From: Gemella morbillorum
Lineage (GTDB): Bacteria > Bacillota > Bacilli > Staphylococcales > Gemellaceae
Assembly (NCBI RefSeq): GCF_900476045.1
Contig: NZ_LS483440.1
Location: forward strand, 930,001 to 994,000
Length of the DNA stretch: 64,000 nt
Reading direction: 5' to 3'
Every line of letters starts with the position of its first letter. Position 1 is the stretch's first letter. The notes beneath the pieces are model-generated. The model was not told where the DNA came from. It ran no database searches and saw nothing but the letters and a program-made list of their open reading frames with translations. The translations under genes were made by a program, and so were the position numbers. Below are positions 37,700 to 46,385 of this stretch, one piece after another.

Positions 37700-37846
37700 A
37701 AAAGTCTCCTTGAATATGTTTTTATTTTATTATTAAAATCTTAAACTTAACTCAATATTAATTTTTATCGAGTATACTAATTATTATACACCAAATTAAT
37801 CTTAATTATTTAAAAAGCTAATATGTTTTTTCCTTTATAATTAATA

Positions 37847-37887
37847 TAAAAATCACCCTTTCCCCTTTTCGAAGAAAGAATGATTTT
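37847..37887 (-). terminator. Terminator after ptsI
   Basis: AAAATCACCCTTTC (37849-37862) and GAAAGAATGATTTT (37874-37887) pair over 14 bp with two wobble pairs in the minus-strand transcript, followed by a T-rich tail. Confidence 0.8.
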
Positions 37888-37901
37888 ATTTATATATTTC
37901 T

Positions 37902-39614
37902 TTATTTCGTATATTCTTCTATTAAAGCTAATACTTCTTCAGTCGTAGCACACATAACAGCTTTTTCAACTAATTCTTTCATTTTAGCAAGTGTTAAATT
38001 CTTGATTTGACTACGTGCTTGTAAAATTGAAGTAGCAGACATTGAAAACTCATCTAATCCCATACCAAGCAGTAATGGAATAGCTAAACTGTCTCCAGCC
38101 ATTTCTCCACACATTCCAGTCCATTTACCTTCTTTGTGAGATGCTTCAATAACATTTTTTACAAGACGTAAGATAGCTGGATTATATGGTTGGTATAAGT
38201 ATGATACTTTTTCACTCATACGGTCTGCTGCCATAGTATATTGAATTAAATCGTTAGTACCGATTGAGAAGAAATCAACTTCTTTAGCAAAGATGTCAGC
38301 GATAACAGCTGTTGACGGAATCTCAACCATGATACCTAATTCAATATCATTACTTACTGCAACACCTTCAGCTACAAGTTTTTCTTTTTCTTCTAAGAAT
38401 AAAGCTTTAGCTGCTCTAAATTCTTGCACTGTTGCAATCATAGGGAACATTACACATAATTTTCCGTACACAGATGCACGTAATAATGCTCTAAGCTGCG
38501 TTCTGAAAAGATCTTTTTCTTCTAAACAAAGTCTGATTGCTCTAAATCCTAAGAATGGGTTCATTTCTTTTGGTAAATCTAAGTAAGGTAGTTCTTTGTC
38601 TCCCCCAATGTCTAGAGTACGAACTACTACTGGTTTATCACCCATACCTTCTAATACAGCTTTATATGCTTCAAATTGTTCATCTTCTGTTGGCAGTTGA
38701 TCGCGTCCCATATATAAGAACTCTGTACGATATAATCCTACAGCTTCTCCACCATTATTTTTAACACCTTCTAAATCTGCTGGTGTTCCGATGTTTGCTG
38801 CCAAAATTACTTCATGTCCATCTTTTGTTACAGATTTTTCTGTTACAAGTTTAGCCCATTCAGCTTTTTGAGCTTCAAACTTAGCGTGTTTTTCCTTATA
38901 TTCAGCAGTAGTAGCTTCATCTGGATTTACAAGAACAACACCATCAAGTCCATCAAGAATTAAAATGTCGCCATTTTTCACATCTTCTGTAATTGAACTT
39001 GTTCCAACTACCGCTGGAATTTCTAATGAACGTGCCATAATTGCAGAGTGAGAAGTACGTCCACCGATATTTGTTGCAAAACCTTTTACATATTTTTTGT
39101 TAAGTTGAGCAGTATCAGATGGTGTCAAGTCTTCCGCGATAACAATAACTTCTTCATCTATTAAACTCGGATTTGGTAAATCCACACCTAAAAGATGTGC
39201 TAAAATACGTTTAGAAACGTCTCTAATATCAGCTGCACGCTCTTTCATATATTCATTGTCCATTGCTTCAAACATAGATATAAACATATCAGAAGTTTCT
39301 TTAAATGCATATTCTGCATTAATAACTTTAGACTCAATATCTGTTTTAACAGTTCCCATAAATTCAGGATCATCTAAAATTAAAAGATGAGCTTCAAATA
39401 CAGCAGCTTTATCTGCACCTAGGCTTGCTAATGCATTTTCTTTAATAATAGTTAATTCTTTTTTAGATGCTTCTATAGCATCTTCAAAACGTTTAATTTC
39501 AGCTGCCACATCTTCAATTTTCACTTCTTTAACTGTCAAATCTGGCTCTACAAATACATAAGCTTTAGCAAAAGATATACCTTGTGATGCTGCTATACCT
39601 TTTAATTTTAACAT
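37902..39614 (-). CDS. ptsI: Phosphoenolpyruvate-protein phosphotransferase (Enzyme I)
   Basis: First phosphorylating enzyme of the sugar PTS; passes phosphate from PEP to HPr. Active-site His189 lies in [12 protein letters not shown]; the PEP-binding domain shows [26 protein letters not shown] and the C-terminal GMCGEMAGD cysteine. Length 570. Starts one base after ptsH ends; ribosome site AGAAGGATTAG lies inside ptsH. Confidence 0.97.
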   Translation of the reverse strand: MLKLKGIAASQGISFAKAYVFVEPDLTVKEVKIEDVAAEIKRFEDAIEASKKELTIIKENALASLGADKAAVFEAHLLILDDPEFMGTVKTDIESKVINAEYAFKETSDMFISMFEAMDNEYMKERAADIRDVSKRILAHLLGVDLPNPSLIDEEVIVIAEDLTPSDTAQLNKKYVKGFATNIGGRTSHSAIMARSLEIPAVVGTSSITEDVKNGDILILDGLDGVVLVNPDEATTAEYKEKHAKFEAQKAEWAKLVTEKSVTKDGHEVILAANIGTPADLEGVKNNGGEAVGLYRTEFLYMGRDQLPTEDEQFEAYKAVLEGMGDKPVVVRTLDIGGDKELPYLDLPKEMNPFLGFRAIRLCLEEKDLFRTQLRALLRASVYGKLCVMFPMIATVQEFRAAKALFLEEKEKLVAEGVAVSNDIELGIMVEIPSTAVIADIFAKEVDFFSIGTNDLIQYTMAADRMSEKVSYLYQPYNPAILRLVKNVIEASHKEGKWTGMCGEMAGDSLAIPLLLGMGLDEFSMSATSILQARSQIKNLTLAKMKELVEKAVMCATTEEVLALIEEYTK

Positions 39615-39615
39615 A

Positions 39616-39879
39616 TTATGCTAATCCTTCTTTCTTCATTGTTTCTTCTAAAGCAGCAAGTGCTTCAGCTTCATCAGCTCCATCAACATAAATAGTTATA
39701 TCTGCGTCTTTTCCAACTCCTAAACTCATAACACCCATGATTGATTTTAAGTTAACTTTACGACCATTGTATTCTAATTCAATATTAGATTGGAATTTTG
39801 ATGCAGCTTGCACTAATAGTGTTGCTGGTCTTGCGTGAATTCCTGTTTCGTCAATTACTTTAAATTCTTTTTGTAGCAT
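39616..39879 (-). CDS. ptsH: Phosphocarrier protein HPr
   Basis: An 87-residue PTS phosphocarrier. Catalytic His15 is in [10 protein letters not shown] and the regulatory Ser46 in [13 protein letters not shown], the target of HPr kinase/phosphorylase, whose gene hprK lies at 51187-52131 in this window. First gene of ptsHI. Confidence 0.98.
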   Translation of the reverse strand: MLQKEFKVIDETGIHARPATLLVQAASKFQSNIELEYNGRKVNLKSIMGVMSLGVGKDADITIYVDGADEAEALAALEETMKKEGLA

Positions 39880-39919
39880 AGTTATTATCTCCTTTTATTA
39901 AAAAAATATTTACAAACAA

Positions 39920-39948
39920 ATAATACCACATGAAAACAATATTTACAA
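39920..39948 (-). promoter_or_regulatory. ptsHI promoter
   Basis: On the minus strand TTGTAA (39948-39943), 17-base spacer ending TGG, then TATTAT (39925-39920). The remaining 39949-40091 has no gene; it shows only a small AAAGAAA/TTTCTTT repeat near 40000. Confidence 0.7.
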
Positions 39949-40091
39949 GTGTTTTGAGTTGAAATCATAAGTTCTAATCTTGCTATTAAACAACAAAGAA
40001 AGCCGTTTCTTTTAATGTGTGTAAATAGTTGTTGTATTTTGTTGAAAATGAAATGAAAACAGAAAAATATACTATAAAGATATTAATATAA

Positions 40092-40126
40092 AAAAATACT
40101 GAAATTTTCTAAACTTCAGTATTTTT
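40092..40126. terminator. Terminator downstream of queH
   Basis: AAAAATACTGAA (40092-40103) pairs with TTCAGTATTTTT (40115-40126), 12 bp, with A/T runs on both sides; about 95 bases past the queH stop in the minus direction. Confidence 0.75.
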
Positions 40127-40219
40127 ATAATTCTTTTTTAGGTTTTATTTAAAATTATTATGTTTTTATAATTTTACAGTAAACTTATTCTCTTTAAGAA
40201 GCTACTTTTAATAATAATA

Positions 40220-40984
40220 CTAAACTATTTCTCCCCCGAGTTTGATTATAGACTTAAATCTTTCATAATCTTCATGATTATTATTAAATTCACGTGCATT
40301 CTTATTAATTTCTTTAAAATCTATCCCTTGATCTTTTGCTGCAAAAACACACCCACAATAACACTGACGATATATATTATAATCCTCACACATTTCTACT
40401 GAGCGACGATAACCATTATTTTTTTTAAAATCAGAAGGTAAATAATAAATCGAAATTTGTTCTTGTAAAACATATCCTGTTTCGTTAATTATTTGAGCGT
40501 TTTTTTTTGGACTAATTGTTAATGCCGAAGCAAAATAATCATATCCTAATTCCAAAGCTTTTTGAGCAGATGAATCAAGGCGCATTTCATAACAAATATG
40601 GCATCTTTCTCCACCTTCACGTTCGTCTTCGTAACCCTTTACTGCTCTAATAAACTTACTAGGTGAATATTCATCAGCTAAAAATTTTATCTTCTTGTCA
40701 TTTCTTCTATTAAACTCTTCTACAAAATCTTTTTGAACGAGCATTCTTTTTATATATTCTTCTTTAGGATGAATATTAGAATTTGAGAAAAATATTGTGA
40801 TATCACTAAACTCTGATAAATATTCCAAAACATAGGTGCTACATGGTGCACAACATGAATGAATTAAAATTTTAGGGCGAAAGCTATTTTTACTCCATTC
40901 TTTTATCAATTCTTTTAAAACATTATCATAGTTTATTTTTTGATTTTTATGCCTTGTATTAATAAACTGTTTACTATCTATCAT
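40220..40984 (-). CDS. queH: Epoxyqueuosine reductase QueH
   Basis: Cobalamin-independent, iron-sulfur enzyme for the last step of queuosine synthesis in tRNA. The Cys-Cys pair in LIHSCCAPCSTYVLEYL, GGERCHICYEMRL and the C-terminal YRQCYCGCVFA supply the metal-binding cysteines. Length 254. Follows ruvB by 12 bases, so the ruvA-ruvB-queH order replaces the more common ruvAB-queA-tgt order. Confidence 0.92.
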   Translation of the reverse strand: MIDSKQFINTRHKNQKINYDNVLKELIKEWSKNSFRPKILIHSCCAPCSTYVLEYLSEFSDITIFFSNSNIHPKEEYIKRMLVQKDFVEEFNRRNDKKIKFLADEYSPSKFIRAVKGYEDEREGGERCHICYEMRLDSSAQKALELGYDYFASALTISPKKNAQIINETGYVLQEQISIYYLPSDFKKNNGYRRSVEMCEDYNIYRQCYCGCVFAAKDQGIDFKEINKNAREFNNNHEDYERFKSIIKLGGEIV

Positions 40985-40996
40985 ACTATACCTTTC

Positions 40997-41998
40997 TTAT
41001 TTTTCTATATATTCAATTCCTAAATGTTTATATGCTTTAGGTGTCGCGCGACGACCTCTCGGAGTTCTCTCTATAAAACCTTCTTTAACTAAATAAGGTT
41101 CATAAACATCTTCTATTGTAATACTTTCTTCTCCAATTGTTATTGCAATAGTTTCTAATCCAACAGCACGACCATCATAACGCTTAATTAGACATTCTAA
41201 TATTTTATAATCTATACTGTCTAAGCCTTGTCCATCTACTTGAAGCAAATCCAGTGAAGAAGTTGCTAGTTTTTGAGTTATTACTCCATCATTTTTCACT
41301 TGAGCGAAATCTCGAACTCGTTTAAGCAGACGATTGGCTATTCGTGGGGTTCCTCTAGAACGCATAGCTATTTCATAAGAACTTTGTTCATCAATCTCAC
41401 AATTAAAAATATCTGATGTTCTATCAATTATATTTTTAAGTTCGTCTACATTATAAAACTCCAAACGACAATGAACTCCAAATCTATCTCTTAACGGTGC
41501 CGTTAATGCTCCTGCACGTGTTGTAGCTCCTACCAAAGTAAAAGGAGGTAGTTCTATTCTTATATTTCGAGATTCATCTCCTTTTCCTATAACTATATCA
41601 AGGTAAAAGTCTTCCATTGCTGAATATAAAATTTCTTCTATTGAGCGACTTATACGATGTATCTCATCAATAAATAACACATCTCCTGGCTCTAGACTAG
41701 TTAATATTGCGGCCAAGTCACCCGATTTTTCAATTGCTGGACCTGAAGTATACTTTATCCCTACACCCATTTCATTAGCTATTATTGTCGCAAGTGTTGT
41801 TTTCCCTAATCCTGGAGGACCATAAAGAAGACAATGATCCAAGACTTCTGCACGAAGTTTTGCTGCTTCAATAAAAATCTTAAGATTATTTTTAATTTGT
41901 TCTTGACCTATATATTGATTTAGGAATTTAGGTCTTAACGATTGTTCTTCATTTTCTTCTCCGTCATTTAAATGAGCAGATACCATTCGTTCTTCCAT
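40997..41998 (-). CDS. ruvB: Holliday junction branch migration helicase RuvB
   Basis: AAA+ motor for branch migration. Walker [16 protein letters not shown], Walker [17 protein letters not shown], sensor [20 protein letters not shown] and the C-terminal winged helix [14 protein letters not shown]. Length 333. Follows ruvA by 14 bases. Confidence 0.98.
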   Translation of the reverse strand: MEERMVSAHLNDGEENEEQSLRPKFLNQYIGQEQIKNNLKIFIEAAKLRAEVLDHCLLYGPPGLGKTTLATIIANEMGVGIKYTSGPAIEKSGDLAAILTSLEPGDVLFIDEIHRISRSIEEILYSAMEDFYLDIVIGKGDESRNIRIELPPFTLVGATTRAGALTAPLRDRFGVHCRLEFYNVDELKNIIDRTSDIFNCEIDEQSSYEIAMRSRGTPRIANRLLKRVRDFAQVKNDGVITQKLATSSLDLLQVDGQGLDSIDYKILECLIKRYDGRAVGLETIAITIGEESITIEDVYEPYLVKEGFIERTPRGRRATPKAYKHLGIEYIEK

Positions 41999-42012
41999 AT
42001 TTCATCCTTTCA

Positions 42013-42591
42013 TTAATTTCCAAATAATAATTTTAATCCTTGTTTTACATAATCATCCACTGCACTAAATTCAAACTTAGCCAGCCTGCTTTCGATTTTT
42101 GCCAATTCTTTTGTACTATAACCAAGGGCTTCTAAAGCAAGTAATGCATCTTTAATATAAAGATTTGCTAGTGATTCTGTTTTATTTGCTGCAGTATTAA
42201 AATCTATTTTCCCTTGTAAATCTAAAATAATTTGCTGAGCTGATTTTTTACCTATACCAGGGAATTTTGTTAAATAATTTACATCTTGCTTTTCTATCGC
42301 TGAGATAATTTCCTCACTAGTTGCTCCAGCCAAAATTGCTAACGCACTTTTAGGTCCTACCCCTTTTACTTTTAATAAAAGTAAAAATACCTTTTTTTGT
42401 TCTTTAGTTAAAAAGCCATAAAGGGTGTTAGAATCCTCTCTAACTTGTTGACTTATATAAATTTGTTTTTCTTCATTTAATTGATATTCATATGGATTTG
42501 CAACAGTGATTTCATAACCTATTCCATTATTATCTATTACGATGTTAGTAGGATTAATCTCAGAAATTTTCCCTTTTATATATGCATACAT
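42013..42591 (-). CDS. ruvA: Holliday junction branch migration protein RuvA
   Basis: Junction-binding partner of RuvB. N-terminal OB fold (MYAYIKGKISEINPTNIVID), tandem helix-hairpin-helix (LKVKGVGPKSALAILAG and LTKFPGIGKKSAQQIILDL) and a C-terminal UBA-like domain contacting RuvB. Length 192. TAGGAGCG before the ATG. Confidence 0.97.
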   Translation of the reverse strand: MYAYIKGKISEINPTNIVIDNNGIGYEITVANPYEYQLNEEKQIYISQQVREDSNTLYGFLTKEQKKVFLLLLKVKGVGPKSALAILAGATSEEIISAIEKQDVNYLTKFPGIGKKSAQQIILDLQGKIDFNTAANKTESLANLYIKDALLALEALGYSTKELAKIESRLAKFEFSAVDDYVKQGLKLLFGN

Positions 42592-42724
42592 TAAAATTCA
42601 CGCTCCTAATTGATTATATTATTATAAAATTAAACGCCGAAAATCTCAAGCATTTAGCAAGAATATTTTAAATCGTCAATATCAATGACTATTTGATTTC
42701 TTAATAACTTATAGTACTATTTTA

Positions 42725-42755
42725 AAAGAACCTAATCAAATCAACTAGGTTCTTT
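42725..42755 (-). terminator. Terminator after the phosphonate-type lipoprotein gene
   Basis: AAAGAACCTA (42725-42734) pairs with TAGGTTCTTT (42746-42755); on the minus strand T-rich sequence follows. Confidence 0.8.
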
Positions 42756-42762
42756 CTAATAA

Positions 42763-43653
42763 CTATTTTACTTTATCTAAATCAACATTCATAATTTTTG
42801 CAGTTGCTTCAACCTTAGAGTACGCATCTTGGTCTACATCTGAAAATCCAGTTATACTAAACATTTTTTTAAATAACTCTTTTAATTTTGGATCTTTTTC
42901 TATATCAAGCAAGGCTTGTTTTAATTTTTCTTGTAATTCTTTATCCATTTTATTCGATGCTGTTACCATAACTCCAGGTATCATATCGCTTGTTGCTAAC
43001 TTTTCAACTTCATTAACTGCATTTGGAAAATCTTTTTTATATCTTTCTGGTACACCATCAAATGTAGCAATAACATCAACATCTCTATTCAGTAAAAGTT
43101 GTAAACTTTTATCATGTCCACCACTAAATTGATAACTAATATCTTTTTCAAGATTGATTCCTGCTTTAACCAGCATAGCACCTGGATAAATATATCCTGA
43201 TGATGAAGAAGGATCGACAAAGGCAACTTTTTTACCTTTTACGTCTTGTAAAGATTTTATACCTGAATCTTTTCTTACATATAACTCTGCTGTATATCCT
43301 GGTTTCCCAGTTGTACCTTTTGAAGTCAACAATGGTTGAGCATTACTTTGTTTTTGAGCTAATAAAGCAGAAAATGGTGGAATAATTCCAAAATCAACAC
43401 TTCCACTACCTATACCTTCTACTACTCCAATATAGTTACTAGCAGTAAATGCCTCTACTTTTACACCCAACCTTTCACTTAGATACTCAGCAATCGGTTT
43501 AACATCCTCTATCAGTTGTTCACTATTTTTAAGAGGAACAAATCCCATTTTTATTACTTTTTCTTCTGATTTTTTATTTTCTGTCTTAGAAGAACATCCT
43601 GCAATAGAAAAAATAAATATAAAACTAAAAATTATCAACAGTATTTTTCTCAT
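42763..43653 (-). CDS. phnD: Phosphate/phosphite/phosphonate ABC transporter substrate-binding lipoprotein
   Basis: Type II periplasmic-binding-like lipoprotein, 296 residues. Lipobox SIAGC then a short linker. IKMGFVPLKNSEQL, VDFGIIPPFSALLA, VDPSSSSGYIYPGAML and FSGGHDKSLQLLLNRDVDVI are the PhnD-family phosphonate/phosphite-binding pattern. No permease or ATPase gene is adjacent; it stands alone between ruvA and the tRNA pair, so the partner transporter must be elsewhere or the protein serves another role. Ligand not determined. Confidence 0.85.
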   Translation of the reverse strand: MRKILLIIFSFIFIFSIAGCSSKTENKKSEEKVIKMGFVPLKNSEQLIEDVKPIAEYLSERLGVKVEAFTASNYIGVVEGIGSGSVDFGIIPPFSALLAQKQSNAQPLLTSKGTTGKPGYTAELYVRKDSGIKSLQDVKGKKVAFVDPSSSSGYIYPGAMLVKAGINLEKDISYQFSGGHDKSLQLLLNRDVDVIATFDGVPERYKKDFPNAVNEVEKLATSDMIPGVMVTASNKMDKELQEKLKQALLDIEKDPKLKELFKKMFSITGFSDVDQDAYSKVEATAKIMNVDLDKVK

Positions 43654-43820
43654 ACAAATCCTCCTTATCTTATGGATAATTACCTTACCATTTCATTTCT
43701 ACCTAATTTTACCATATTTTCATTATGTTCGCTAGATTTTTTATTTTCATTAATTTTTTAATCAAAAAAATTTATTATAAATACATCACTTAATTTGAGT
43801 GCTGTTAGAAAATATAATTA

Positions 43821-43856
43821 AAAAGTCTTTTAGAATAATTACTCTAAAAGACTTTT
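43821..43856 (-). terminator. Terminator of the tRNA transcript
   Basis: AAAAGTCTTTTAGA (43821-43834) pairs with TCTAAAAGACTTTT (43843-43856), 14 bp perfect. On the minus strand it ends in TTTTT and lies about 50 bases past tRNA-Cys. Confidence 0.88.
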
Positions 43857-43904
43857 GCTTTAAATTATTTAAAAAAATAAAAACACCTAAATTAGATGTC
43901 TAAA

Positions 43905-43978
43905 TGGAGGCGGCTACCGGATTTGAACCGGTGATCAAGGTTTTGCAGACCCGTGCCTTACCACTTGGCTAAGCCGCC
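43905..43978 (-). tRNA. tRNA-Cys (GCA)
   Basis: Full cloverleaf on the minus strand, 74 bases with encoded CCA: acceptor GGCGGCT/AGCCGCC, D arm TAGCCAAGTGGTAAGG, anticodon GCA (complement of 43946-43944), T arm CCGGTTCAAATCCGG. Discriminator base is T (U73), the cysteine identity element. Confidence 0.96.
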
Positions 43979-43999
43979 TTACTATATTATATTTTAAAA

Positions 44000-44076
44000 T
44001 GGGGCGGCTGATGGGAATCGAACCCACGAATGTCGGAACCACAATCCGATGCGTTAACCACTTCGCCACAACCGCC
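44000..44076 (-). tRNA. tRNA-His (GTG)
   Basis: Minus-strand tRNA with encoded CCA. It carries the extra G-1 opposite C73 (GGCGGTTG against CAGCCGCC), the histidine identity pair; anticodon GTG (complement of 44042-44040) and T arm GTGGGTTCGATTCCCAT. Transcribed with tRNA-Cys 21 bases downstream. Confidence 0.96.
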
Positions 44077-44095
44077 ATATTTAACAACAATATTT

Positions 44096-44124
44096 ATTAT
44101 ACCTTTTCCCTTTGATTGTGTCAA
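44096..44124 (-). promoter_or_regulatory. Consensus promoter of the tRNA-His/tRNA-Cys unit
   Basis: On the minus strand TTGACA (44124-44119), 17-base spacer, TATAAT (44101-44096): a perfect sigma-A match, as expected for stable RNA. The stretch 44125-44290 holds nothing else recognisable. Confidence 0.92.
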
Positions 44125-44291
44125 GAGCTTTTTTGCTATTTACAAAAAAGAGCAACTAAGACAAATCGTTTTCTCTTTTATCAAAATGAATTATGAAAAA
44201 CTTAATCATTTAATTTATATTGTTAAATCTATTCTCTAGCTAGCATTCCACTTTTTATAAGCTATTTTCTAAATATTAGTCATTATACTAC

Positions 44292-44323
44292 TTGACAGAT
44301 TATACTGCGTAATGTATAGTATA
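44292..44323 (+). promoter_or_regulatory. Promoter and candidate operator of padR operon
   Basis: TTGACA (44292-44297), 17-base spacer, TATAGT (44315-44320). An inverted repeat TATACT (44301-44306) ... AGTATA (44318-44323) covers spacer and -10, a natural site for PadR autorepression. Confidence 0.65.
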
Positions 44324-44343
44324 ATATGAAAGGAGATATTTGT

Positions 44344-44661
44344 ATGGAATCTCAATTAAAAAGAGGATTATTGGAAATCTGTGTCCTCGCTACTTTACGT
44401 AATTCCGAATCATATGGTTATAAAATTATAAAAGATGTATCAGATGTAATTCCAATATCAGAATCAACATTATATCCTATCTTAAAACGTTTAGAAGCGA
44501 ATAATTGTGTTACTTCTTATTCGGTAGAACACAATAGTAGACTAAGAAAATATTATAAAATCACGGATATTGGTCTTAACAAAATTCAAGAATTTCTTAT
44601 TGACTGGCAAGTGATTAGTAATGCACATAAATATATTTTAGGAGATGAACAACATGAATAA
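44344..44661 (+). CDS. PadR family transcriptional regulator
   Basis: Winged-helix regulator of 105 residues: LKRGLLEICVLATLRNSESYGYKII, ISESTLYPILKRLEANNCV and SRLRKYYKITDIGLNKI. I start at ATG 44344, which follows AAAGGAGAT at good spacing; an ATG at 44326 overlaps the promoter. It overlaps the DUF1700 gene by eight bases. PadR-DUF1700-DUF4097 is a recurrent Firmicute envelope-stress arrangement; effector unknown. Confidence 0.92.
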   Translation: MESQLKRGLLEICVLATLRNSESYGYKIIKDVSDVIPISESTLYPILKRLEANNCVTSYSVEHNSRLRKYYKITDIGLNKIQEFLIDWQVISNAHKYILGDEQHE

Positions 44662-45262
44662 AAAACAGTTTTGTACTCTTTTGGAAAATGAATTAAGAAT
44701 ATATTTATCTTCGGAAGAAGTATATAAGACTCTTAATTTTTTCAAAGAAATGATTGACGATCGTGTTGATGAAGGATTAAGCGAAGAACAAGCTGTATCG
44801 CAATTAGGTAATATAGACGATATTGTTGGTCAAATTTTAGATGAACATAATATCAAAAAAAGACAGAAAAAATTAGTATGGAGATTTATACCACAAAAAA
44901 CACCCTCAGTAGCTAATATAATTATTGCTATAATACTTTTCCCTATTTGGATTACCATTTTTTCTTTAGTAGCTAGCTTTTTTCTAGTTTTTATATCTTT
45001 AATATTCAGTTTAGTAGTTTCAGTAATTGCTTTTTTCGTTGGAGGTATTGCTCTCATATTAAAAGCACCCTTCTACCTTATATATGAAAAGAACATAGCT
45101 TACTGTTTAGATACTTTAGGCTTTGGTTTTATTATTACAGGAATTGGTTTAATAGGAATTTATTATCTATTAAAATCATTAAAAAAAGTAAGGAAAAATG
45201 GTTGGAGTTTCAAAAAAATGTTTGTAAAAGTTTTCAAAAAAGAGGTATATATCAATGAATAA
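44654..45262 (+). CDS. DUF1700 (HAAS-type) membrane protein
   Basis: About 202 residues. N-terminal cytosolic part has the HAAS/DUF1700 motif (ERLF-like ENELRIYLSSEEVYKTLNFF, DRVDEGLSEEQAVSQLGNID), followed by four hydrophobic segments. The ATG at 44654 is nine bases after AGGAG, better than the ATG at 44645. The family probably senses or relays envelope state to its PadR partner. Overlaps neighbours on both sides by eight bases. Confidence 0.88.
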   Translation: MNKKQFCTLLENELRIYLSSEEVYKTLNFFKEMIDDRVDEGLSEEQAVSQLGNIDDIVGQILDEHNIKKRQKKLVWRFIPQKTPSVANIIIAIILFPIWITIFSLVASFFLVFISLIFSLVVSVIAFFVGGIALILKAPFYLIYEKNIAYCLDTLGFGFIITGIGLIGIYYLLKSLKKVRKNGWSFKKMFVKVFKKEVYINE

Positions 45263-46205
45263 ATTTATTAAAATCGCCTTTAGCCTGATAATTACTGGTA
45301 TCATACTAATAGGTTTTGCAACATACTTAAATAATGGCAATATACCTAGATTCTCTGCTAATTATGATAAAAAGAATTATACTGTCTCAATTAATGAGAT
45401 TAAAGATTTGGATTTAAATATTCTTGATTCCGATATTGTCTTAGAAGAAAATACCTCTTCTGATAAAATAGAAATAGATTACTATACTAGTATAGAGCAC
45501 GAAATACTTATAACCCACACTGATAAAAAATTATCTATAAAAGAAAATAAAAATATTTTTGGTATTAATATTGACTTTAGTATCTTCTTCAAAAAACGAG
45601 AAATTAAAATAAAAGTACCTAAGTCTTCTTCTAGTATAGATGTCCATTCTTTAAATAAGATAGGTAATTTAATTATTAAAGATTTAAACATCAAACATCT
45701 TACAGCAAATAGTAAAATAGGAAATGTTTATTTAACTAATGTTTCTACTTTAGACACGGAAATCAAACTTTCAACTGGTGATCTTAAAATTAATAATTTT
45801 AAAAGTGAAAATAATTCTCTAAAAATAAAGACTGCTACTGGAAATATAAAACTAAATAATATTAGCAGTATTAGCAATCTAAATATTGATAATAATACTG
45901 GAGATATTGATTTATCATCATCAACTATAAAAAATATCAATATATCTAATAAACTTGGAAATATAACAATAAATAATTTACCTAATGAATCAACAGATAA
46001 TATTAATTTAGAAACAAAAACAGGAGATATTTCCCTATTTAATCTTACAGTAAACAACTCTATTTCCCTTAAATCTACAACTGGTAACATCCTTGCTGAA
46101 TTAAACGATAATGAATCTAATTTCACAAATGGTTCTAATAAAAAGAAAACGCTGTTTACATCTTCTTCTACTGGAACTGTTACTGTTAAATTTTTAAATA
46201 AATAA
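45255..46205 (+). CDS. DUF4097 family exported beta-repeat protein
   Basis: A 316-residue protein with an N-terminal membrane anchor (about residues 6-25) and an outside region of repeating short beta strands (patterns such as LKIKTATGNIKLNNIS, LNIDNNTGDIDLSS, LETKTGDISLFNL), the DUF4097 right-handed beta-helix-like repeat ending GTVTVKFL. Exact function unknown; it is the last gene of the PadR operon, ended by a very long hairpin. Confidence 0.88.
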   Translation: MNKFIKIAFSLIITGIILIGFATYLNNGNIPRFSANYDKKNYTVSINEIKDLDLNILDSDIVLEENTSSDKIEIDYYTSIEHEILITHTDKKLSIKENKNIFGINIDFSIFFKKREIKIKVPKSSSSIDVHSLNKIGNLIIKDLNIKHLTANSKIGNVYLTNVSTLDTEIKLSTGDLKINNFKSENNSLKIKTATGNIKLNNISSISNLNIDNNTGDIDLSSSTIKNINISNKLGNITINNLPNESTDNINLETKTGDISLFNLTVNNSISLKSTTGNILAELNDNESNFTNGSNKKKTLFTSSSTGTVTVKFLNK

Positions 46206-46249
46206 TACAATTACCACCAAAAGATAATTTTGGTGGTAATTGTATTATT
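46201..46249. terminator. Long perfect hairpin after DUF4097 gene
   Basis: Bases 46201-46222 pair with 46228-46249 without mismatch (22 bp) around GATAA; the stop codon TAA at 46203-46205 is inside the first arm. No long T run follows, but the 3' arm ends T-rich. Probably a terminator. Confidence 0.75.
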
Positions 46250-46385
46250 CACCTCTACTCTACCATTTACTTTCTCTTAAATCCAACTACATATCGATCA
46301 TTTTTATTGATAGATAGCGTTTTACTTTTAAAGAATATTTGTTATAATAAACTTATATATTACTAATAATTGTGGAGGTTTTCTA

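Noticed and set aside
39926-39960. Catabolite-responsive element before ptsH
   Set aside because: TGAAAACAATATTTACA loosely resembles a cre but lacks the central CG and much of the symmetry.
45728-46210. A 160-codon minus-strand open frame opposite the DUF4097 gene
   Set aside because: The repetitive beta-strand coding sequence leaves the opposite strand open; no independent support.
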